Source of the DNA: DAIOEK01 sp963828285
GTDB lineage: Bacteria > Chloroflexota > Anaerolineae > Anaerolineales > Anaerolineaceae
Reading direction: 5' to 3'
Assembly: GCA_963828285.1 (NCBI GenBank)
Contig: CAWHEB010000002.1
Span: forward strand, 62,001-126,000
DNA: 64,000 nt
The notes below the pieces were generated by a model. The model was not told the DNA's origin and ran no database searches. It saw only the letters and a list, made by a program, of their open reading frames with translations. Shown here piece by piece: positions 26,404 through 35,498 of the stretch. Both the position numbers and the translations under genes were made by a program. The stretch's first letter is position 1; each line of letters starts with the position of its first letter.

Positions 26404-27111
26404 TTAACTGTTCAGATCGGGTTTCCAAATTTTCCACACTTTACCTGCCAACTCAGGTCCGGGTTTCAAAGTGGGTTTTCCAGGGGTCCATCCAGCTGGA
26501 GTGACTTCTCCGGTGGCGACCACATGCTGGAACGCTTGTATCTGCCGGATCAATTCATTCACATTACGGCCGACCTCGGGGGTCATGACTTCCATGGCAC
26601 GGATCACAAAATCTGGATCAATCAGGAAACGTCCGCGGATATCCACACCCGCTTCTTCATCGTAAACGCCATAGACCGTCCCCACTCTTCCACCCGCATC
26701 AGAGAGCATCGGGTAGGGGAATCCACCGTCCACCATCTTGGATAATTCTTCTTCCTGCCAGATCTTATGTGAAAAACGGCTGTCAGTACTAATGGCAAAA
26801 ACTTCCACACCCAACGCGTTCAATTCCTTTGCTTTGACGGCAACTGCCGACAATTCGGTCGGTCAGACAAAAGTGAAATCACCAGGGTAGAAACAGATGA
26901 CAATCCATTTTCCTTTGTAATCTGATAACTTGATGTTCTTAAATCCCTGACCCTGAAAAGCAGTCAATTCAAAATCTGGTGCAGGTTTTCCCACTTTCGC
27001 TTGAATCATTGGCGCCTCCATTGGTTTTTCTGTTTTGGAACCGAATTCCTGTACTGCTTCTAAAATTGGTCCTTTCGATGGTTTCGCACATCCTTCAGCT
27101 TTTTCTACCAT
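26404..27111 (-). CDS. prxU: Selenocysteine-containing peroxiredoxin (UGA at the peroxidatic site)
   Basis: A 235-residue AhpC/Prx-family thiol peroxidase if TGA at 26863-26865 is read as selenocysteine (residue 83). The context is YPGDFTFV-U-PTELSAVAV; in cysteine homologues the same place is FTFVCPTE, so the recoded codon is exactly the peroxidatic residue. No frameshift occurs on either side, and the homology continues (FAISTDSRFSHKIW, MLSDAGGRVGTVYGVYDEEAGVDIRGRFLIDPD, GRNVNELIRQIQAFQHV). The usual C-terminal resolving cysteine is Thr (GEVTPAGW); other cysteines are C8 and C73. ATG 27111 has a strong GGAGGT site. Reduces peroxides in the cytoplasm. The alternative is a single-base nonsense mutation, but the downstream hairpin argues against it. 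Confidence 0.85.
26834..26853 (-). promoter_or_regulatory. Candidate bacterial SECIS hairpin
   Basis: Read on the minus strand, 17 bases after the TGA is an apical loop AGUU closed by CGGC/GCCG. The stem extends past a U-U mismatch to UUG/CAA (26834-26853). Known bacterial SECIS elements lie in the coding region directly after UGA, with a short stem, about 16-37 bases to the loop, and a G early in the loop. All three hold here. A second weak pairing (CCGAC/GTCGG) nearer the codon would compete. Confidence 0.75.
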
Positions 27112-27156
27112 AAGACCTCCTTCATCATAAGATACGAAATGAAACCTATTTCTATA

Positions 27157-27600
27157 TTATCTGAATTTTCTATTTTGGTACCATCCAATTTTCTGAACTT
27201 CAAAATGGTCAAATTCAGGAATATACGGTTTGATATCCAACAGAGGTGTACCGTTCAACATATCTGCGCCTCTGATCTTTAGAAATAATCCTGTACGTTC
27301 CTCTAACCGAACCACAGAAAGTCCCAACTTGTTCGGGCGCACAGGGTAACGTGTGGAAAAAACTCCATGTTTTTTATCATCCAGAAAAGGTTCCACCATC
27401 AACTGAATATCTTCATCCACACGATGGAATTCATAGATCAGATAGATGTGCGAAAAATCTTCGATACCTGTCAGTCCGTCCATATACTGAGGATAAACCT
27501 CAACAGCAGCTTCAATATCAGACCTGATCGATTGTATCGGCAAATCAGATTTGGTAGAAATTAGTGAATGAATAACACCAATGGGTTGCAAAGAGATCAT
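27157..27600 (-). CDS. trmO: TrmO-family tRNA methyltransferase (TsaA/UPF0066)
   Basis: A 147-residue beta-barrel AdoMet enzyme. It starts SLQPIGVIHS and has SDIEAAVEVYPQYMDGLTGIEDFSHIYLIYEFHR, the core F-S-H-I-x-L-I/V motif, then GVFSTRYPVRPNKLGLSVVRL, with R-x-P-x-R/K-P-N-x-L-G-x-S as the family signature. TrmO N6-methylates t6A37 in tRNA-Thr; other UPF0066 members act on different substrates. It overlaps the pentapeptide gene by 4 bases and lies 45 bases upstream of the selenoperoxiredoxin. Confidence 0.85.
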   Translation of the reverse strand: MISLQPIGVIHSLISTKSDLPIQSIRSDIEAAVEVYPQYMDGLTGIEDFSHIYLIYEFHRVDEDIQLMVEPFLDDKKHGVFSTRYPVRPNKLGLSVVRLEERTGLFLKIRGADMLNGTPLLDIKPYIPEFDHFEVQKIGWYQNRKFR

Positions 27601-28043
27601 TCTTCGAAGACCATGCTAGCACCGCCAGTATCAGGATCGAATCCTTCCGGCCAGACCGTTTTTGGATCATAAATTATTCTAGTCAAACAAGCACCCTTTA
27701 ATTTTGCACCAGTTAGATTTGCTGAACTGAGGTCTGCATCCTGGAGATTTGCCCCAATAAATGACGCGTACTTCAAATTTGTATTCTTCAGGTTCGCATT
27801 TTCAAGGACAGCATGCTTAAAATTAGCGTTTTCAAGATTTGCACCTTCGAAATCCGTATTCCACAACAGAGCTCTACATAAATTTATTCGACTCAGGTCT
27901 GCTCTACATAACTTGCTTGAGGCAAGATTAGCTCCGTAAAGGTCTTTTCCACTCAAAGGAGCTTCCTGCCCATCCGATTCACCCTTTAAAAATCGTTCAT
28001 GCGCCGATAAGATCTTCTGAAGTTCTTGAAAAGAGTATTCCAT
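27597..28043 (-). CDS. Pentapeptide-repeat protein
   Basis: A 148-residue protein whose middle (about residues 30-125) is a run of A(D/N)LxX pentapeptides: KDLYGANLASSKLCRADLS, ANLENANFKHAVLENANLK, and so on to GAKLKGACL. These fold into a right-handed quadrilateral beta-helix. No transmembrane segment. Some members mimic DNA and bind gyrase, but most, including this one, have no known function. Part of a leftward operon (54 bases after the NifX-like gene, 4-base overlap with trmO). Confidence 0.85.
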   Translation of the reverse strand: MEYSFQELQKILSAHERFLKGESDGQEAPLSGKDLYGANLASSKLCRADLSRINLCRALLWNTDFEGANLENANFKHAVLENANLKNTNLKYASFIGANLQDADLSSANLTGAKLKGACLTRIIYDPKTVWPEGFDPDTGGASMVFEE

Positions 28044-28097
28044 ATAAACCTCGAGAACTGTTGCGATTATCTGAACATAGATATCAGAACATGGATA

Positions 28098-28493
28098 TCA
28101 GTGTAATTTTTCGACATGATCGACCAAATTACCGGCTATATAAGTTTGAATGGCTTCATCTATCTCATGTAAATCTGTTATAACGGGTTTGATCTTTCGG
28201 GTGACCATAAATTGATAAGCGCCCATTCCCATGCCCCCACAGATCAAGACCTCGCAATCAGCTATTGGATCCGCCATGGCATCATGTTTTTCGTGTGATT
28301 GGGCATCGTTTCCATGGTGATGCTCTTCGTGGGAATGCTCAGCACCACCAAAAGTATGGTGTCCCACTTTGTCCTTTTCCTCCCGCAGGATCACCTTTTG
28401 TTTTTCGATCGTAAATATGGCATACTTCAACGCCCGACCAAAATGTTGACTGATCGTGGTTCCATCATCTGTAATTACAGCAATCTTCATCAT
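28098..28493 (-). CDS. NifX/NifB-like (dinitrogenase iron-molybdenum cofactor family) protein with His-rich insert
   Basis: A 131-residue protein of the NifX/VnfX/YdhX fold: KIAVITDDGTTISQHFGRALKYAIF at the start and DCEVLICGGMGMGAYQFM in the core. Between them, about residues 45-72, lies a His- and Glu-rich insert with many His (SHEEHHHGND, HEKHDA) that should bind metal. No nitrogenase genes are near, so this is one of the stand-alone relatives. It lies 6 bases after the XRE-cupin regulator, so a metal or redox role in this operon is likely. Confidence 0.8.
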   Translation of the reverse strand: MMKIAVITDDGTTISQHFGRALKYAIFTIEKQKVILREEKDKVGHHTFGGAEHSHEEHHHGNDAQSHEKHDAMADPIADCEVLICGGMGMGAYQFMVTRKIKPVITDLHEIDEAIQTYIAGNLVDHVEKLH

Positions 28494-28499
28494 ATACTC

Positions 28500-29111
28500 C
28501 TAGGTTTTAAAGTGGTTGAATTGTGTTTTACTGTCTGCCGAAAGCGGCATAATAACCAATAAGAATCGGGATGGTTCCATACCCTTATTTTCCCAACAAT
28601 GGTTCAAGCGTGGATCAAATACGATACTATCGCCTTCTTCGAGCAGGTACTCGCTATCACCTACCAGATAGGTTATCCTTCCCTGTAAGCAATAAACCAG
28701 TTCATAACCTTCATGGCGTATCTTCTTTTCCCCGCTGCTATATCCAGCATCCAATGTGATCACATAAGCTTGCAAATCATCGTTGAGGAAACGGTCTGTC
28801 AGGTTTTCAATCAGTGCTCCTTCAGGGTTGATTCTGGGTCTTCCTGAATTCCTTGTAACCAAAACCGCTTGAGGAGTTGAATATTCTTCAAAGAAAGAAG
28901 CAATGGTCACATCCATAGCTTGCGCAAGGCGCTGCAAAGTACTTACCGATGGCGAAATTCGCCCATTTTCTAGAAGACTCAATGTATTGATATTCAGCCC
29001 CGTTAACTCAGCCAGGCTTTTTAATGAATGTCGGTACTTTTTTCGAAGTTCTCTTACTCTTGCTCCAACCATAAGATCAGCTGAAATTTGATTATCCTCG
29101 CTGTTTTGCAC
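28500..29111 (-). CDS. XRE-cupin transcriptional regulator
   Basis: A 203-residue regulator. Residues 15-75 are an XRE helix-turn-helix (VRELRKKYRHSLKSLAELTGLNINTLSLLENGRISPSVSTLQRLAQAMD). The C-terminal half is a cupin (YVITLDAGYSSGEKKIRHEGYELVYCLQGRITYLVGD, NHCWENKG) with His and Glu residues placed to bind a metal or small ligand. First gene of the leftward operon that ends with the selenoperoxiredoxin, so it probably autoregulates that group. Confidence 0.85.
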   Translation of the reverse strand: MQNSEDNQISADLMVGARVRELRKKYRHSLKSLAELTGLNINTLSLLENGRISPSVSTLQRLAQAMDVTIASFFEEYSTPQAVLVTRNSGRPRINPEGALIENLTDRFLNDDLQAYVITLDAGYSSGEKKIRHEGYELVYCLQGRITYLVGDSEYLLEEGDSIVFDPRLNHCWENKGMEPSRFLLVIMPLSADSKTQFNHFKT

Positions 29112-29454
29112 GGACTTATCCTTTAGGTTGCTGAATGATATTCAAATATAGTATTACTAATATTATAATATAATATTGAATAATATTGGATATATTTCTG
29201 ATTATATTGGTATTTTCTCTATTTAACTCATTTACATATTTCTACCCATGGATGAATATTCACAATCCAGGGAAAATTCTGGAAGTGCAGCTGATTGAAT
29301 GAAAATCATTGATCCGGAAAATTTTTTTCTGGGATCTTCTTAGGTTGTTATGTGCTATGCTTTAGCTGTTTATTGCCGATAATTATAAGAATTCTTGTAT
29401 ACTTATTCAATTCGTGTTACTGGATGTTCTCTGCTAAAGATAGGAAGATAAATC
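29112..29454. other. Intergenic region between divergent XRE-cupin and NlpC-like genes
   Basis: AT-rich, with a dense array of TAATATTA-type steps near 29150-29190 (overlapping TATTATAATATAATATTG) that could hold the XRE operator and both promoters. No gene seen. Confidence 0.4.
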
Positions 29455-30378
29455 ATGGCTGAATCGAAACCGTTAAATAGAATTCTTCTTTCCGTGGTGC
29501 TAGTTTTTTTAGTTTTTATCATTCCGACAAACAATGCAAACGCCGGTTCCAATGGGCAGCAAGTAACGATCAATATTTGTTATGCGAAAGATTTTACGAT
29601 TGGAGGGTACAACCAGAATAATGAACTGATCTACCGGGTAGAATCTGGTGATCCTTACGGGTGTGTTTCACGAAGCGTTGCCAATTTCTGGTGGATCGGA
29701 GAGATCACCATAACTGCGAATTTTCATGATGGGACATCCGAGACACAAAGAGTCACAATACCAAAAGAAGGTTCTGATTGGATAATCGTGGATTTTCAGC
29801 GTAATTTTGCGGTTGAAAGAGGCGCCAGATGGTTGAGGATCGACCCAGATTACAGTTGGTCACAATATATCAATATTGATAACAGTATCCAAGTGGGGAC
29901 AAAGGATATACTGTACTCCCCTGTCTCCGGTTACTACCGCACAGATTGTTCGGGATTTGTCAGCTATGCCTGGGCATTGACCGATGTTCAAGCGCCGGAT
30001 ACGGTCGCTCTGCATTTCGGACGACCTGATTCCACAGGGGTAATTAGAACTTATTCCATCCCCGTAAACGCTATTGATCTGCAGCCTGGAGATATTGTGA
30101 TCAATCCTGAAGCTGGCGCAAATGGGCATGTTGTATTATTTGTAAACTGGCTGGATAAATCCACATACACTTTTGTCGGATACGATCAATATATTTGGGC
30201 TGATTACAACATGGATGGTACGATCGCGCTCATCCATGAGCAGGGGACCCGCTCACTCACATATCAGCTCATCAACGTGAACGGATCGCAAGCGAACCTC
30301 TCCGCATTCTACTCCGCCGGCTACCCCACCTTATTGGACGGCACCTGGTACGCCGACAGAAAATCCGTAAGTCAATAA
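29455..30378 (+). CDS. Secreted NlpC/P60-like or CHAP-like cysteine peptidase
   Basis: A 307-residue protein with a signal peptide (LLSVVLVFLVFIIPTNNANAG). Residues 30-120 form a beta-rich N-terminal domain. The C-terminal domain has YYRTDCSGFVSYAWAL (catalytic Cys) and QPGDIVINPEAGANGHVVLFVNW (catalytic His with the usual PGD turn), the pattern of NlpC/P60 and CHAP cell-wall amidases. Probably cuts peptidoglycan peptides outside the membrane. Single-gene unit ended by a strong terminator. Confidence 0.75.
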   Translation: MAESKPLNRILLSVVLVFLVFIIPTNNANAGSNGQQVTINICYAKDFTIGGYNQNNELIYRVESGDPYGCVSRSVANFWWIGEITITANFHDGTSETQRVTIPKEGSDWIIVDFQRNFAVERGARWLRIDPDYSWSQYINIDNSIQVGTKDILYSPVSGYYRTDCSGFVSYAWALTDVQAPDTVALHFGRPDSTGVIRTYSIPVNAIDLQPGDIVINPEAGANGHVVLFVNWLDKSTYTFVGYDQYIWADYNMDGTIALIHEQGTRSLTYQLINVNGSQANLSAFYSAGYPTLLDGTWYADRKSVSQ

Positions 30379-30397
30379 TTTAAATAGTACCAACCTT

Positions 30398-30423
30398 AAG
30401 ACCGGCGGTTGCCGGTCTTTTTC
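30398..30423 (+). terminator. Terminator after NlpC-like gene
   Basis: AAGACCGGC-GGTT-GCCGGTCTT with a following T run. Confidence 0.85.
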
Positions 30424-30579
30424 TTTCAAAGTCAAGACCGAAATTGGGACCCAATATTTGTACTGATCTGTGGATTGACGGATCCGATCTTTACTCATAG
30501 AATATGATACAATGTAAATTATTTAGTAAGTAAAGTATTCTCATCTAATTCTCATTTTTGACGGAAAAGGCTGTACATC

Positions 30580-31038
30580 ATGACCGATCATACAAGTGTT
30601 GAACTGACCCAGGACCTGTTCCAATTGATGAAGAGGCTGCCGCGATTGAAGCTGAAACAAAGCGCAATCGACGGGTTGACCCGCAGTGAATATGGAATCC
30701 TGGCACTTCTGGTGATGCATGGAGATGACGGCAAGACTCCCCTTTCCGTTTCGGATCTGAGCAATTTGTTACAGATCACCCCGGCTGCCGTTACCCATCT
30801 CATCAACAAATTGGAAGATGAGAATTATATCCAACGTCTGGCGGATCCCAATGACAGGCGGATCGTGCTGATCGGGCTCACAGATAAAGGGACTGATGTC
30901 ACGGATGGTCTCCATGAAGAAATCCGCGGTCAAATGTTGGGTCTGGTTGAACACCTGGGCAAATCGGACAGCCGCACATTGATTCGCCTGGTTTCAAAAG
31001 CCATCGACTACCTGTCTGTAAATTGGACCGTCAGTTGA
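30580..31038 (+). CDS. MarR-family regulator
   Basis: A 152-residue winged-helix regulator: KLKQSAIDGLTRSEYGILALLVMHG, LSNLLQITPAAVTHLINKLEDENYIQRLADPNDRRIVLIGLTDKG. The DPNDRR wing is the MarR hallmark. First gene of a cluster with an ABC ATPase fusion and an FtsX permease (24 bases to the next start), so it likely represses this exporter. TTTAGTAAGTAAA at about 30522-30534 may be its operator. Confidence 0.85.
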   Translation: MTDHTSVELTQDLFQLMKRLPRLKLKQSAIDGLTRSEYGILALLVMHGDDGKTPLSVSDLSNLLQITPAAVTHLINKLEDENYIQRLADPNDRRIVLIGLTDKGTDVTDGLHEEIRGQMLGLVEHLGKSDSRTLIRLVSKAIDYLSVNWTVS

Positions 31039-31062
31039 TCGGCATTTTCAGGTAAACAAAGT

Positions 31063-32997
31063 ATGACTGTTGTGAACCAAAATATCATCCAACTACAGGA
31101 TGTGGTGAAATCCTACAATTCAGGCGAATCGACACTTTACGCGCTTGACCATGTGACCATGGATATCCAACAAGGCGAGTTCCTCGGTATAACGGGGCGA
31201 TCCGGCGCTGGGAAAACCACCCTGATCAATATGATCACCGGCGTCAGTACACTCACCTCGGGCAATATTTTATTCCACTGGGCGGGCAACGGATCGCCCA
31301 GCCCCTCCATTCCGATCCAATCTCTGGATGAGGATAAGCTTGCGATCTGGCGTGGAGAGCACCTGGGGATCATCTACCAGTCCTTCGAGCTGATGCCAAC
31401 CCTCAATCTGGTGGAGAACGTGATGATGCCGCCTGATTTCTTAGGCACATACCAACGCGGCATCAGCCAGAAAAGGGCACTCGAGTTGCTGGATCTGGTC
31501 GAGCTTGCTGACCACGCCAACAAGATTCCGGCGCATATCTCAGGCGGACAAAAACAACGGGTGGCAATCGCCCGGGCATTGGTGAATGATCCGCATTTGA
31601 TCATTGCCGACGAGCCAACCGGCAACCTGGATAGTCTAACGGCCGAAACGATCTTCCAAATCTTCGAGAAACTGGTCGAACAGGGCAAAACGGTCGTGAT
31701 GGTCACCCATGATGAGAGTTTTGCCCCCCGATTTTCCAGACGGTTACATATCACCGACGGCATGGTCGATATACCGGACGAAAACAGTTCTGCCGGTCCG
31801 GAACATAGACGATCAGTCATCCACCTGGATTCTGCACGGGAAAAGTACTCACTCGAGCAGACACGCAACCGAATCGAAGCAGTCCCAACCCGACAGGGTC
31901 AGAGACAAGATACACCCGCGATCGTATTGCAGCATGTACAAAAAGTTTATGAAAACGCAGCCGGAAAATTCACGGCGCTAAAATCGATCAATTTGCAGTT
32001 GTGTTATGGACAATTCATCTCAATCGTCGGGAAATCAGGCTGTGGAAAATCCACATTGTTGAATATGATCACCGGTATCGATCACCCCACCGCTGGAGAC
32101 GTGATCATCGGGAACGAACACATCTACAAAATGAGCGAAAGCGAACGCGCGCTGTGGCGGGGTAAGAATCTTGGCGTGGTGTTCCAATTCTTCCAACTCT
32201 TACCCACACTGACGCTGTTGGAAAACATCATGCTCCCCATGGATTACTGCAATTATCTCCCATACGCGGATCGACCTGATAGGGCAATGGAATTATTGAG
32301 AAAGGTCGGATTGGAAGATCAGGCGGATAAATTACCCACGGCGGTATCGAGCGGACAACAGCAATGCGCAGCAATCGCCCGGGCTTTAGCCACCGATCCA
32401 TCGATCATCCTGGCGGACGAACCCACCGGCAACCTGGATACACACTCCGCCGAGAAAGTTCTTACGCTGTTCCAAGACCTGGCAAAACAGGGAAAGACAG
32501 TTGTGATCGTCACCCACGATCCTTCCATCACCGACCTGACCGACCAAACGATCATACTTTCAGATGGCGAGATCATTGACCAAACTGTGGCCAGAGCGCT
32601 GCCATTCCTCACCCATCCACAGATGCTGGATGTAACGAAAAGTGCCAAAAGGATGAAGATTGCCCCAGGAGAAAAGATTCTCATTCAGGGGGATTCAGTT
32701 GAACATTTATTCATGATCGAATCAGGTGAGGTGGAGGTTTTCACTCAGGACAAGCTGGGAAAAGAAATTCTATTAGCCTGGTTAACGAAGGGACAGTTCT
32801 TCGGAGAAGTGGAATTAATGGAAGGCGGCTACTCCATCGCAGGTGCCCGGGCATCCAGCCAGGGTACTGAGCTAGCAGTCTTACCCAAGGAGATGTTCTA
32901 CCAGATCATCGATGGCTCCCCATTGACCCGGCATTCGATCCAGGATATTGCCAGCACCCGACTTGCTGAAAACAAAAGAAGGAAGACCGACCAGTGA
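31063..32997 (+). CDS. Tandem ABC ATPase fused to a cyclic-nucleotide-binding-like domain
   Basis: A 644-residue protein with three domains. NBD1 (about 8-240): Walker A GRSGAGKTT, signature ISGGQKQR, Walker B LIIADEPTGNLDS. NBD2 (about 285-515): Walker A GKSGCGKST, signature VSSGQQQC, Walker B IILADEPTGNLDT. Both belong to the MacB/LolD group. The end (about 535-640) is a CAP-type cNMP-binding fold (EKILIQGDSVEHLFMIESGEVEVF, GQFFGEVELMEGG). NBD2 has a weakened signature. The stop overlaps the permease start, so one polypeptide supplies both ATP sites of the exporter. Confidence 0.85.
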   Translation: MTVVNQNIIQLQDVVKSYNSGESTLYALDHVTMDIQQGEFLGITGRSGAGKTTLINMITGVSTLTSGNILFHWAGNGSPSPSIPIQSLDEDKLAIWRGEHLGIIYQSFELMPTLNLVENVMMPPDFLGTYQRGISQKRALELLDLVELADHANKIPAHISGGQKQRVAIARALVNDPHLIIADEPTGNLDSLTAETIFQIFEKLVEQGKTVVMVTHDESFAPRFSRRLHITDGMVDIPDENSSAGPEHRRSVIHLDSAREKYSLEQTRNRIEAVPTRQGQRQDTPAIVLQHVQKVYENAAGKFTALKSINLQLCYGQFISIVGKSGCGKSTLLNMITGIDHPTAGDVIIGNEHIYKMSESERALWRGKNLGVVFQFFQLLPTLTLLENIMLPMDYCNYLPYADRPDRAMELLRKVGLEDQADKLPTAVSSGQQQCAAIARALATDPSIILADEPTGNLDTHSAEKVLTLFQDLAKQGKTVVIVTHDPSITDLTDQTIILSDGEIIDQTVARALPFLTHPQMLDVTKSAKRMKIAPGEKILIQGDSVEHLFMIESGEVEVFTQDKLGKEILLAWLTKGQFFGEVELMEGGYSIAGARASSQGTELAVLPKEMFYQIIDGSPLTRHSIQDIASTRLAENKRRKTDQ

Positions 32998-35409
32998 ATG
33001 GATTGTTCAAACAAATTTCGCTGAAACCGCGCTGGCGGAAAGTTTTCTCCGATCTGTGGGGTGACAGAACCCGAACCGGTCTGGTGGTCGCTTCGATTGC
33101 GGTGGGTGTATTTGCCATAGGGACAATCATCAGTAGTTATGTCATCCTTGGAACAGATATCAACCTCAGTTACGCTGCTGTCAATCCGCCGAATATCGAG
33201 ATCTGGACGGATCCATTTGACAAGGATCTTGTCCAAGCGCTTGAAAAGGTTCCCGGTGTTGAGGATGTGGAAGGGCGGCGTTTGATCGCCATTCGCGGGC
33301 GAAAAGGGAACGAAAACTGGAAGCAACTCAACTTGATCGGTGTTCCAGATTTCAATGGGAACATCAACCATCTGGTCCCCATCGAAGGGACGCAATACCC
33401 CGGTGACGACCAGGTTACCGTCAGCCAGAATCTACTGAGTGTTTCCGGCTTTCATACCGGGGATATCATTGAAATAGAAATGCCGGATGGTCTAAAACAT
33501 ACAGTCACCGTTGTTGGATTAGTCACTGACCAGACCACTGCGGATCCAGACCCTGGGGCAGCCAATAATGTATTCATTACCTTTAAGACTTTGAGGTCAT
33601 TTGGTCTGGGAAGCGATTTCAACCATCTTTACATCACGGTGGATGGGGATGGAGCCAACCGAAAAATCATCGCCACCGTCGCGGCAGAGATCCAGGATCA
33701 AATTGAGAAAAGCGGACGGATCGTCCATAAAATGGATGAAAAGTTATCCAATTTACATCCGATGACAGATCCGATCCTGGCTGTGATCGGTATTCTGGGC
33801 GCACTGGGGATATTGATCACCGTGTTAAGCAGTTCCCTGATCATCAACACCCTCAATGCGCTGCTCACCCAACAACTACGCCAGATCGGGGTGATGAAAC
33901 TGATCGGTGCGCGGAGTTATCAGATCCTGTTCATGTATCTGACTTTAATCTTTGCCTACTGTTTGATCGCTCTAGCCATATCGGTCCCGTTGGGAGCCAT
34001 TGCCGGTTATGGACTGGCTTTACTCGTCACCACTTTGATGGGCGCCGGGTTACAGGGTTTCCGTATTGTCCCTGCCGCGATCATCACCCAGATTTTGATC
34101 GCCACTCTCATACCTTTGGGAGCGGGGTATTTTCCGGTCCACGGCGGGTCAAAAACAAGCGTGCAGGAAGCGATCAGCAACTACCATCCGCGCAGTCAGC
34201 CGGCAAAAGGGAACTTCTTCAGTATCAAGTCCAAATTATTCGACTGGATCCCCAGACCGATCCTTCTCTCGTTCCGGAATACCTTTCGCAAGCGGGCACG
34301 TTTGGTTTTGACGATCTTTACATTGACAGTGGCAGGGGCAGTATTCATTGGCGTGTTCAATGTCCGCGATTCGATGGGACATATGATGGACCAGTTGATG
34401 CAGCATTTCAAAGGGGATGTAACCGTTACCCTCAGTCAACCCTACACCATCAGCAAGGTTGACCGCGCCTTGAGAGAGATCCCGGGTGTCAAAGGGATAG
34501 AAGCCTGGGGCGGTGTGAACGGCGAGATCTGGGACGAGAATGATGACCTGGTCACCAAGGTCAATATTTCGGCTCCTCCCCAGGATACCCAATTACTTAA
34601 TCCGGAGTTTGTATCCGGCCGGTGGTTGCTGCCGGGTGAACAAAAAGCCATCGTAATCTCGGATACGATCTATAAGTCGTTTCCGAATCTCAAAGCTGGC
34701 GACAGCCTGATCATCAAGCTGCCCGGGCAAAACGAGGAAAAGTGGGTAGTGGTGGGCATTTTCCGCTTTGTAAACATGCTGGGCGATCCATTTGCCTATG
34801 CGAATTTTGATTTTATCTCCCACAAGATGCATACCCCGGATGAGGCGACCTCATTCCTGATCACATCAGATGCGCATGACCGTAGTTCTCAAAAACAACT
34901 GACCAAAACTGTTGATGACTTCCTGGGTGACAGAAATTATCTGGTTCAAAGCGTGGATGCCCAATACTCCATGCGTGAGAATGTGACCAAGGCGCTGAAT
35001 ATTCTGGTCATCTTTTTGCTGATCATGGCAATCTTAACTGCCTTTGTTGGCAGTATCGGACTCACCGGTACCATGAGCATTAATGTTCTGGAAAGGACCC
35101 GGGAAATTGGGGTGATGCGAACCATTGGCGCAGTTGATAAAGTCATCATGCAGTCTGTGATCATCGAATCTCTGGTGATCGGACTGATCACCTGGGTATT
35201 GTCGATCGGACTTCTCATTCCCCATCAGTACCTTTTTGTTGAAGATCGTTGGAGAGGCTATGATGGGTTCAGTCATGGTCTTGAACTTTAAACCCATCGG
35301 GATCCTGCTGTGGCTGCTGATCGTGATCGTGCTGTCCATTTTTGCCAGCATCATCCCCGCCAGGAATGCCGCCCGTATGACCATCAATGAAGTACTAGCG
35401 TACGAATAG
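32994..35409 (+). pseudogene. Large FtsX-like ABC permease, frameshifted near the end
   Basis: About 800 residues with two FtsX domains and two extracytoplasmic MacB-like parts. First core: ILGALGILITVLSSSLIINTL, QIGVMKLIGA. Second core: GSIGLTGTMSINVLERTREIGVMRTIGAVD. It starts at GTG 32994 in a GTGA overlap with the ATPase fusion. Near 35219-35222 a CCCC run seems one base too long; dropping one C gives LIPISTFLLKIVGEAMMGSV and continues to the expected FtsX end (SIIPARNAARMTINEVLAYE) with TAG at 35407-35409. As written, the frame stops at 35291. The pairing with a MarR gene suggests an inducible exporter. Confidence 0.8.
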
Positions 35410-35498
35410 GTATTGAGTAGAATTAATTCTGACCTGACATGTCGCATAAACAATTCATAATCAGGCGAAGCCTATTATCAATTCTGGAGAGGTATTGT

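Noticed and set aside
28098..28493. NifX-like gene as evidence of nitrogen fixation
   Set aside because: No nifHDK, nifB or other nitrogenase genes are nearby, and stand-alone members of this family are common.
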